Of a stretch of 64,000 bases of DNA, positions 58,080-64,000 are shown in pieces (within the stretch, counting starts at the first letter, position 1; every line of letters starts with the position of its first letter). This DNA comes from Laedolimicola sp934402125. GTDB lineage: Bacteria; Bacillota; Clostridia; Lachnospirales; Lachnospiraceae. The position numbers and the translations under genes are program-made. Where the stretch lies: the NCBI RefSeq assembly GCF_052065835.1, contig NZ_JBQHTG010000001.1:248001-312000 (forward strand), read 5' to 3'. A model generated the notes under the pieces. It saw only the letters and a program-made list of their open reading frames with translations. It did no database searches and was not told the DNA's origin.

Positions 58080-59195
58080 TTATTCACCAATACTTATCTC
58101 GGACAGAGATTTAATTTTAGAAAATGTATTTTTGTGCTTGCTTTTAGGATTCTCTTTCTTGCTTTTTGAACGATTGTGAAAACCTAAATCCTTCCCCATT
58201 GAATTGTGTTGCTTATTCTTCTCGTTTGTGTTACTAACCAACTGACCGCAGGCAGCTTTGATGTTATTACCTCGTGATTCTCTCATTTTTACTTCTAAAC
58301 CAGCCGCTTCAAGTCGCAATTTAAATGCAACTAATTGTTGTTTGTTTGGCCTGTTAATATTGCAATTTGCGGTATCATTATATTGCAAAAGATTTATCAA
58401 AACATTTTTCTCACGAAACCATCTTCCTAATTGACGTACATCAGTTGCTTTATCATTTAGACCAGGAATCAATAAATAAGCAATTGTTACTTTTCTGTTA
58501 TGTCTTTCCGAATATGATAAAACAGATTCAACAATCTTATTTATGTCATAACCTTTCATGTGAGGTATAATTATATCTCTTGTTCTTTGATTTGTTGCAT
58601 GAAGAGAGAGGGTGAGTTGTATCTTCAGATGTTCTTCTCTTATTTTTTTTAATTGTTCTAAAGGACCTACTGTCGAAATATTAATTCCATCTGTGGGGAA
58701 ATTAAGCCCATTTCTATCTCTTAGTATATGAATTGACTTAATTACATTATCATAATTAAAAAATGGTTCACCCATTCCCATATATACAATTCTGTTGACT
58801 TTTTCCTTCAGTAATGTTACTTGTTGCACAATTTCGGAAGGAGTTAAATTTCTTATAAATCCATTACTTCCAGATGCACAAAAAATACAACCGACAGGAC
58901 ATCCTACCATTGTACTAACACATACAGTTACACCTGTTTTTCTCTTTATGCAAACAGTTTCAACGCAGTAACCATCCTTTAATTTGAAAGAGTATTTTCT
59001 TGTGTCACCGCCATTATAAATATCATTAATGCTCATTGTTTGATATTTCTTTTGGGGCTTTTCCTTATAAAGGGCATGCATAAGCGATCGAGCTTTTTTT
59101 TCTCCAACGCAATCACAAATTTCTTTATATGTATAACCGTATGGGTCCGAATTTATCATTTCTTCAGTGATAATTATTGTGTTTTTATTTTTCAT
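58080..59195 (-). CDS. Cfr/RlmN-family radical SAM 23S rRNA A2503 methyltransferase
   Basis: 371 residues. The radical SAM cluster is Cys99, Cys103, Cys106 (GCPVGCIFC); the GEP-like motif is YMGMGEPFFN. ETV at Glu79 matches the catalytic Glu of the family, and the methyl-carrying Cys316 lies in AACGQL. Features nearer Cfr than RlmN are ISTVG, LTLSLHA and LINLLQYN. The N-terminus is short and the C-terminus has a basic Lys/Ser-rich tail of about 45 residues. It could make m2A2503 (housekeeping-like) or m8A2503 (phenicol/lincosamide/oxazolidinone/pleuromutilin/streptogramin A resistance). The AT-rich accessory context favours the second, without proof. Confidence 0.82.
   Translation of the reverse strand: MKNKNTIIITEEMINSDPYGYTYKEICDCVGEKKARSLMHALYKEKPQKKYQTMSINDIYNGGDTRKYSFKLKDGYCVETVCIKRKTGVTVCVSTMVGCPVGCIFCASGSNGFIRNLTPSEIVQQVTLLKEKVNRIVYMGMGEPFFNYDNVIKSIHILRDRNGLNFPTDGINISTVGPLEQLKKIREEHLKIQLTLSLHATNQRTRDIIIPHMKGYDINKIVESVLSYSERHNRKVTIAYLLIPGLNDKATDVRQLGRWFREKNVLINLLQYNDTANCNINRPNKQQLVAFKLRLEAAGLEVKMRESRGNNIKAACGQLVSNTNEKNKQHNSMGKDLGFHNRSKSKKENPKSKHKNTFSKIKSLSEISIGE
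58087..58109 (+). repeat. 23-bp inverted repeat, right copy (3' end of the Cfr-like gene)
   Basis: Reverse complement of 56845-56867 with one mismatch. Here it encodes the last residues (SLSEISIG) of the Cfr-like protein, so the left copy may derive from this gene end. Confidence 0.75.
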
Positions 59196-59250
59196 ATCAT
59201 CAATACCTTTCGAGAAATATAATTACAAAATACGATAAACTACCATTATT

Positions 59251-59279
59251 ATAATAACATTTCTAAAACAAAAAATCAA
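59251..59279 (-). promoter_or_regulatory. Promoter of the Cfr-like gene
   Basis: TTGATT (59274-59279), 17 nt, TATTAT (59251-59256) on the minus strand, with TATAAT overlapping 3 nt further. Nothing else is recognised in 59280-59459, which is very AT-rich. Confidence 0.55.
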
Positions 59280-59459
59280 TAATCTACATATCTATTTTAC
59301 TTAAAATACTAAAAATACTCTAAAAATATATGTATCGAATTTTTATGTAAAATATTTGTCAGAAAGAAATTTAATAATGCTGTCTAAAACTTGTGTAGAA
59401 AGATAACTGAATTATTATTTTCTGTTTAAATCACATACTCTAAATTGTTGATTTTTTTA

Positions 59460-59495
59460 GGTGGTATCGAAAAAAACGACACCATCTTTTCTTTT
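59460..59495 (+). terminator. Terminator at the start of the second mobile region
   Basis: GGTGGTATCG and CGACACCATC pair (two G:T pairs, one mismatch) around A7 and are followed by TTTTCTTTTT. Confidence 0.65.
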
Positions 59496-59692
59496 TCGGG
59501 AAGGTTATTGACAAATAAACAAATGTTCTTTATAATAGTAAATTGGTAAATAATGTATTTGCCTTACAACTGAATACAAACTGAAACACATATTTTTTAC
59601 TTATTGGCTGCATGCCAACACATATTATCTGACCGAAAAAGTATAGTCCGATACTCGGTTAGTAACATACGGGCAATCAGAGCTTAAAGTTT

Positions 59693-59780
59693 AAGCCGTT
59701 ACATAGTTTCAGTGCAAACTGTGCGAGAGGATGAAATGTCCTCCCGCTATTTGTGCTGTCTATGTGACGGCTTTTTTTGT
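59693..59780 (+). terminator. Long nested hairpin with T7 tail
   Basis: Outer stem AAGCCGTTACATAG/CTATGTGACGGCTT (one G:T), then CAG/CTG, TGCAAA/TTTGTG, GCG/CGC and GAGGA/TCCTC, ending in TTTTTTT. About 30 bp of pairing over 81 nt. It may be an attenuator or a small RNA upstream of the replication genes. Confidence 0.65.
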
Positions 59781-59985
59781 TGTGCAATTTAAACGAAAAT
59801 AAAAAAGTTTCAAAAAAAGTCGTTTTTTCAGGCTTTCAAAATGCCTACCAAGTGAAGGGCGTTTTTGTGCAACGCTACAAACTTTCAACTTTTTGAAAAA
59901 AGTTTTGAAAAAACGTACAAAAATCGGTGTTTTAAAAGTCACCCCTTGAGGGATATTTTCTCTCGTGCATCTTGACAACTGAATG

Positions 59986-60077
59986 ACCGTCCGAAAGTGA
60001 TACGACTTTGCGATGATATGAGCGAGGCAACACCGCGGTGAGATTCCGGGGCAGGAACTATTTCGGGTGAAACGGCA
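59986..60077 (+). other. GC-rich conserved-looking island in an AT-rich gap
   Basis: About 90 nt (around GCGAGGCAACACCGCGGTG and TTCGGGTGAAACGGC) stand out by GC content from 59496-60190, which has no gene I can support. Short pairings such as CACCGCGGTG suggest RNA structure or an origin. Confidence 0.3.
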
Positions 60078-60191
60078 AAAAAGAGGCTTTTGATATGTAG
60101 TTAATGAAATTACCATACCAACAAAATAAAACTCATTACAGACGAAATAATCATCAAAAATCAACCCAAAAAACTACAGTAAAAAAGGAGT

Positions 60192-60377
60192 GTGATAGTT
60201 ATTCCTAGAATGACAAAAAGTAAAAAATCAGAATGGAGCCTGTTTCTGAATGAACGAAACAGAATCTGTTATAACGAGCTTTGCAGAAGATGCGTTAACA
60301 ACTGCAAACAGAGTTTCAGGGCTGTGGTTATATCCTGCAACTATGTATCAAAAAGGAGCGTGAAAGATAGTGGATAA
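60192..60377 (+). CDS. Small Cys-rich protein upstream of repA, unknown function
   Basis: 61 residues from a GTG at 60192, or 55 from the ATG at 60210 (MTKSKKSEWSLFLNERNRIC). AAAGGAG lies right before the GTG, so the exact start is unclear. CYNELCRRCVNNC could bind a metal. It overlaps the next gene by 8 bp. Similar small frames accompany repA in Firmicutes elements, from memory. Confidence 0.6.
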   Translation: MIVIPRMTKSKKSEWSLFLNERNRICYNELCRRCVNNCKQSFRAVVISCNYVSKRSVKDSG

Positions 60378-60702
60378 TGAATCCTTCTTCAAAATGCCGA
60401 AGGTGTTGTTTACGGATGAATACAAGGATTTATCTGCAGAGGCAAAGTTGTTGTACGGCTTGATGCTCGACAGGATGCAGTTATCTGCAATAAACGGTTG
60501 GTGTGATAAAAACGGAGAGGTCTTTATCTTTTATACCATTGCCGAAACAAGTGAAATGCTCGGTTGCGGACATGACAAAGCAACACGATTACAGCGTGAG
60601 CTTGAAAAACACAATCTGCTCCGTCGTAAATATCAGGGTAAAGGCAAACCTGCAAAGCTGTATGTTTTAACTGTGCCAAAAATAAGCGCTGAGTCTCCTT
60701 AA
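60370..60702 (+). pseudogene. repA: Replication initiator RepA_N, truncated or frameshifted
   Basis: 110 residues from a GTG at 60370 (MDNESFFKMPKVLFTDEYKD), with AAAGGAG 12-13 nt upstream. It has the RepA_N winged-helix domain with LSAEAKLLYGLMLDRMQLSA and CGHDKATRLQRELEKHNLLR. Complete relatives are over twice as long. Just after the stop, another frame reads ASNNTEQSKTESYIPTEKRE (about 60704-60763), which looks like the continuation, so a frameshift is likely. The remaining gap to 61000 shows nothing else. Confidence 0.7.
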
Positions 60703-61000
60703 AACTCGCAAGTAATAATACTGAGCAGAGTAAGACTGAAAGTTATATACCAACCGAGAAAAGAGAATATATCTTTAATTTAGTTAGTAGTAACTTTAAG
60801 CATATATGGCGTATAGGCTGAATGCGAAAAACTGATAAGACAAACGCATTTCTTCTTCGGCTCGTTAAATATTTATAAAAATCAGGAACATTTTTGTGAT
60901 GCTCATTCCCATTGCTATTAGGGGCGATTTTGATAAAAAGAAACTGCCCTCACAAGGAGAGCAGGTCAAATATTCAGTTTAATTAATTGGGTTTTCTCGA

Positions 61001-61399
61001 TTATTCTGTAAATTTATGTGTTCCCCACCAATCAGGGATTAAATCTTTTAATTTAACCGTTTTCTGATTGTCAAGGTCGAGCAGAATTTCAATTTCTCCA
61101 CTATCTTTATCTAATTGCATCATATATTCCCGGCATGCACCGCATGGAGAACCAACTCTGCCATCGGGCATCACTGCAACTACCTTATCTATCTGACTTT
61201 CACCATTGGTAATCATATTAGCAATAGCATTTCTTTCTGCGCACATTCCGAGTGTCGAGGCAGTATCAATACAGACTCCAACATAAATATTTCCTTGTTT
61301 TGTAAGAATGGCTGCTACTACACCACCTGCATCTATAAATGGAGAAATCGTTCGGCTGTTTTGAACTTTAACCGCTGCATTATATAATTTGTTCCACAT
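61001..61399 (-). CDS. Cytidine/blasticidin-S deaminase-like protein
   Basis: 132-residue zinc deaminase with CAERNAIANM (Cys and catalytic Glu) and PCGACREYM (two zinc Cys). FIDAGGVVAAILTKQGNIYV is the N-terminal beta strand pair. It is close in size to cytidine deaminases and to blasticidin-S deaminases; the substrate cannot be decided. It is opposite in orientation to its neighbours and lies where the rest of repA would be, so it looks like inserted cargo. Confidence 0.75.
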   Translation of the reverse strand: MWNKLYNAAVKVQNSRTISPFIDAGGVVAAILTKQGNIYVGVCIDTASTLGMCAERNAIANMITNGESQIDKVVAVMPDGRVGSPCGACREYMMQLDKDSGEIEILLDLDNQKTVKLKDLIPDWWGTHKFTE

Positions 61400-61608
61400 A
61401 ATACCTACCTCGTCAAACTCTTATTTAATAAAACAATTATACCACAACCTCACCAAACAAATCAACCTGAATACATATCCTCGTACTTTAAGTTTCAGTA
61501 CGAGGATTTTTTTTTGCAAAATTTTTAAGTAAAGGAAGTGAAAAAATGCTTTAGTAAACCAACCGAAAAAACAGCAAAAAAAGCGTGGCATAAGTCTTAG
61601 CAAGCACT

Positions 61609-61651
61609 GGATTTGTGCATACAAATCCCACTTGTTAGGGACTGCCCCTAA
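61609..61651 (+). other. Candidate oriT of the second element
   Basis: A perfect 8-bp inverted repeat, GGATTTGT-GCAT-ACAAATCC (61609-61628), is followed by CTTGTTAGGGACTGCCCCTA. This sits directly upstream of the MobC-like gene, as in MOBP-type oriTs. No other gene is seen in 61400-61677. Confidence 0.45.
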
Positions 61652-61677
61652 AACCCGAAAGACAGGAGGTGAAAAAA

Positions 61678-62028
61678 ATGAAGCTGACAAAAACAATATT
61701 TTTATATCTTAATGAGAAAGAATTTTCAATGCTCACAAAGGATGCCGAAAGAGCAAATATGAGCATGTCACGGTATATCAGACATCAGATTGATAATGCA
61801 AAAATGAAGCCCACATTGGATATGGACTATGAGAAATATATCAATCTGCTTGAGCCCATATGTGACAAGCTGAGCATTGTCTCAAAAAGAGTGTGGCAAA
61901 TAAAAATGCTTGATACAGTAATGCTTCGTGAGGTTCTTAAAAGCACAAATGAAATTATGCCCGAAATCATAAAAGCAAAGGAGGTGGCACAGTGCGTACA
62001 AGAGCGAGAAGAATCGCAGTTAGAGTAA
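61678..62028 (+). CDS. MobC-like relaxosome accessory protein 1
   Basis: 116 residues from the ATG at 61678 (MKLTKTIFLYLNEKEFSMLT), with AGGAGGTG 6 nt upstream. MSMSRYIRHQID is a ribbon-helix-helix-like motif and the C-terminal half is helical. It would bind the neighbouring oriT. It overlaps the next gene by 37 bp. Confidence 0.7.
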   Translation: MKLTKTIFLYLNEKEFSMLTKDAERANMSMSRYIRHQIDNAKMKPTLDMDYEKYINLLEPICDKLSIVSKRVWQIKMLDTVMLREVLKSTNEIMPEIIKAKEVAQCVQEREESQLE

Positions 62029-62330
62029 GTGAAGAGCAGTATAACAAAATCAGCCGTTTGACAGAGCGTAGCTTTTTTACAAAGGAGCAGGTGCTGAGAG
62101 ATATTATTCTCGGCTATCCGATTCAGGAAGACAGAAAGCCTGAATGTATGGAGTTTATTCTGAAGCTCCGTGGAATTGCAAGCACCTTAAACAATATTTT
62201 CAGAAACTACGGCTTATCAGATTTACCAATCGGCAAGGAGATGAAGCAGACAGCTGATGCGGTTGAGTGTACAGAGAATCTAATTGAAGATTGTATTTTT
62301 ATCACAAGAATGAAAAGGAGAATTAAATGA
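61992..62330 (+). CDS. MobC-like relaxosome accessory protein 2
   Basis: 112 residues from a GTG at 61992 (MRTRARRIAVRVSEEQYNKI), with AAAGGAGGTGG upstream. The N-terminus is ribbon-helix-helix-like and MEFILKLRGIASTLNNIFRN is the MobC-type helix. No relaxase gene is within the window. Confidence 0.72.
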   Translation: MRTRARRIAVRVSEEQYNKISRLTERSFFTKEQVLRDIILGYPIQEDRKPECMEFILKLRGIASTLNNIFRNYGLSDLPIGKEMKQTADAVECTENLIEDCIFITRMKRRIK

Positions 62331-63244
62331 ATAAAGAAGAAAATTTTATTAATACCCTGTTTGAGAAAACAGAAGAATCAGAGGCAATAAAGCCTCAGAC
62401 AACAGAAATCATAAAGATGCCTATGAGCAGTATTGTTCCCAATTTTAAGAATCCGTATAAATGCCGTGAGGAAGATATGAAGCCGTTGGAAGACAGTATC
62501 CGTGAGAACGGTATTATTCAGCCGCTTATGGTACGAAAGGACGATAAGGCGGATGTGTACGAAATCATATCGGGTCACAGAAGATACCTTGCAGCAACAA
62601 GGCTTAAGCTGACAGAGGTGCCGGTGGTAGTTTTAGATATCACAAAGGAAGAAGCAGACATTATCCTTGTTGACAGTAATCTGTACCGTGAGCATATTCT
62701 GCCCTCGGAAAAAGCCTTTGCATACAAGATGAAAATGGATGCTATTAAAAGGCAAGGTAAACGCACAGATTTAACTTCGGACCAAGTTGGACCGAAGTTG
62801 TCTGCAGATGAAATTTCTGATACAGACAGTGCTTCTCAGGTAAAAAGATATATCCGCCTTACCAACCTGATTCCAAGGCTTCTTGCTTTGGTAGATAGCG
62901 GTAAAATCGCACTTGGTCCTGCTGTTGAGCTTTCATATCTCAACCAAGGGCATCAGAACTTTTTAGCGGAGGCTATTGAGAAAGAGCTTGCTACACCGTC
63001 CCTTGCTCAGGCACAGAAATTGAAGAAGCTGGCACAAGAAGGAAAGCTTGATGTCGGTACAATTCTTAGTATGGTTAAACAGCCAAAACCTAATCAGGTT
63101 GTTACGGTTAAAATCCCCGAGGATAAAATCAGCAAATATATGAAATCTAATGCTACCGTAAAGGAAAAGGAAGATTTTCTTGCAAAGGCTGTTGAGTATT
63201 ACGGAAAGCATCTTCAGAGACAGAAAGACAGAGGTGCGAGATAA
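62327..63244 (+). CDS. parB: ParB/Spo0J-family partition protein
   Basis: 305 residues. The ParB N-terminal domain has IKMPMSSIVPNFKNPYKCRE, ENGIIQPLMVRK and ISGHRRYLAATRL, the last being the CTP/nuclease-like GxRRxxA region. A helix-turn-helix middle follows (LSADEISDTDSASQVKRYIR). The C-terminus is charged. It overlaps both neighbours by a few bases. Confidence 0.9.
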   Translation: MNKEENFINTLFEKTEESEAIKPQTTEIIKMPMSSIVPNFKNPYKCREEDMKPLEDSIRENGIIQPLMVRKDDKADVYEIISGHRRYLAATRLKLTEVPVVVLDITKEEADIILVDSNLYREHILPSEKAFAYKMKMDAIKRQGKRTDLTSDQVGPKLSADEISDTDSASQVKRYIRLTNLIPRLLALVDSGKIALGPAVELSYLNQGHQNFLAEAIEKELATPSLAQAQKLKKLAQEGKLDVGTILSMVKQPKPNQVVTVKIPEDKISKYMKSNATVKEKEDFLAKAVEYYGKHLQRQKDRGAR

Positions 63245-63480
63245 TGAAAAAGCTTAAAGATTTTTACGGTCTCGGTTGTGACAGTGAATATGTTATTGAC
63301 GGTGTCTGTTACAAGGTTTCATCCAAGTTTGCACCCGTTAATATCTGTAAGCTAGAGAACACCATAAGCGACAAAGCACAAAAATATGTAGGCAGTGATT
63401 TTGCACATTTGACAAGTGCCGATGATAGAAATACAATGAATGCAGAATATATATGTTTGACTGCCGGGAAGGAGGATTAA
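63244..63480 (+). CDS. Small hypothetical protein between ParB and the recombinase
   Basis: 78 residues (MKKLKDFYGLGCDSEYVIDG, then VCYKVSSKFAP). The start overlaps the parB stop (TAATG). It is not recognised beyond its recurrence at this place in Firmicutes elements; it may be a recombination directionality or regulatory factor, but nothing proves it. Confidence 0.65.
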   Translation: MKKLKDFYGLGCDSEYVIDGVCYKVSSKFAPVNICKLENTISDKAQKYVGSDFAHLTSADDRNTMNAEYICLTAGKED

Positions 63481-64000
63481 TGCAGTCTGAAGCAAACATC
63501 GGAATTACTGCTATCTACTGTCGATTGTCAAGAGATGACGGTACGGAGACAGAGAGTAATTCAATCGGCAACCAAAAGAAAATGCTGACACAAAAGGCAA
63601 AGGAATTAGGTCTAACAAATACCAAGTATTATGTTGATGACGGCTATACAGGTACGAACTTCAACAGACCTGCTTTTCAGGAGCTTCTTGATGATATTGA
63701 AATGGGATATATCTCCGTTGTTATTGTAAAAGACCTTTCCCGATTAGGACGAGATTATGTTTCGGTCGGTCATTATACGGATAACTATTTCCCTGAGCAT
63801 AACATAAGATTTATTGCTGTTAATGATATGGTTGACAGTGATGAGGGTGAAAATGAAATCGCACCCTTCAAAAATGTTATGAATGAAATGTATGCGAGAG
63901 ATATTTCAAGAAAAGTACGCTCTGCACACAGAATCAGAGGTAATATGGGAGAACCGCTTTCACAGCCACCCTACGGGTATATGAAGAGTCCTGAAAACAA
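63480..64000 (+). CDS. Serine recombinase of the second element (runs off the window)
   Basis: The first 173 codons from the ATG at 63480, overlapping the previous stop (TAATG). The catalytic Ser is in ITAIYCRLSRDDG; VKDLSRLGRDYVSVGHYTD and MNEMYARDISRKVRSAHR are typical of Tn4451/TnpX-like large resolvases. The right part is beyond the window. Confidence 0.88.
   Translation, partial: MQSEANIGITAIYCRLSRDDGTETESNSIGNQKKMLTQKAKELGLTNTKYYVDDGYTGTNFNRPAFQELLDDIEMGYISVVIVKDLSRLGRDYVSVGHYTDNYFPEHNIRFIAVNDMVDSDEGENEIAPFKNVMNEMYARDISRKVRSAHRIRGNMGEPLSQPPYGYMKSPEN

Larger units (their letters stand above)
59460..64000. mobile_element. Second mobilizable element, left part (runs off the window)
   Basis: Structured leader RNA, RepA_N fragment, deaminase cargo, candidate oriT, two MobC-like proteins, ParB and a serine recombinase read left to right. 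This is the gene order of small mobilizable units of gut Firmicutes. The left boundary is not defined; 59460 is only the first structure I connect with it. Confidence 0.6.

Noticed and set aside
59760..60164. 134-codon minus-strand frame in the leader of the second element
   Set aside because: It runs across hairpin and leader structures, and its composition is unlike a protein.
61421..61696. 91-codon minus-strand frame opposite the candidate oriT
   Set aside because: No ribosome site; Phe/Leu/Cys-rich shadow of an AT-rich stretch.
1..64000. CRISPR arrays, reverse transcriptases or retrons
   Set aside because: None seen: no regularly spaced repeats and no RT motifs in any frame examined.

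Overview
The window looks like a chromosome segment of a gut anaerobe of the Lachnospiraceae (Firmicutes/Clostridia). The evidence is a GC-rich core with AGGAGG-type ribosome sites, an anaerobic (cbi-type) cobalamin operon, a FabK-type fatty acid operon with fused acetyl-CoA carboxylase subunits, and AT-richer mobilizable elements of the kind common in gut Firmicutes. This assignment is inference; no 16S gene is present and no search was run.

Layout. 1-9120 (minus strand): a tetrapyrrole/B12 operon reading tcdA, cbiL, cbiF, hemA, cbiH, hemC-cobA-hemD (a triple fusion), cobD, cobQ. It sits behind a cobalamin riboswitch with an intrinsic terminator. A siroheme-type sulfite/nitrite reductase-like gene with its own promoter lies upstream. 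9144-11560: an Rpn-like gene, tRNA-Trp, and a Fic protein gene whose two tandem promoters are each spanned by the same inverted repeat. 11624-18211: a TetR regulator and the three Wadjet/MksBEF-like SMC genes jetA, jetB and jetC, followed by a DUF4230 membrane protein where the nuclease gene jetD would be expected. 18227-28387: the fatty acid synthesis operon fabH, acpP, fabK, fabD, fabG, fabF(-accB), fabZ, accC, accDA and a nitronate-monooxygenase-like gene. 28581-35951: a small alarmone synthetase-like gene, a 136-nt hairpin, a BMP/Nup-type nucleoside ABC transporter and a calcium/cation antiporter.

36025-50479 is a complete integrative mobilizable element. It carries a serine recombinase, MobV relaxase with oriT, primase/helicase, a TetR-controlled ABC-2 exporter and several small DUF genes. 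It is inserted in frame into a GHKL (AgrC-like) sensor kinase gene. The two halves of the kinase can be joined exactly across a 3-bp GGC core, and the kinase also carries an in-frame stop. One end of the element carries a GTG-started reading frame that resembles the replacement 3' end of an RlmD-type methyltransferase gene, so the usual target of this element is probably elsewhere.

52008-53914 holds a lipoprotein and a MATE pump. 53970-59195 is an AT-rich accessory island: a decayed AAA ATPase, a serine recombinase remnant, a half-length MurA-like protein, an RlmA-type 23S rRNA methyltransferase and a Cfr/RlmN-type radical SAM rRNA methyltransferase. The RlmA-type gene is preceded by an 8-codon leader peptide, MTAYMRLR, and RNA stems able to cover its ribosome site. 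This is the architecture of macrolide-inducible translational attenuation and is the most interesting signal in the window. 59460-64000 is the left part of a second mobilizable element: hairpins, a frame-disrupted RepA, a cytidine/blasticidin deaminase-like gene, a candidate oriT, MobC-like proteins, ParB and a serine recombinase that runs off the window.

Protein family names are from recognition of motifs, not from a database search.
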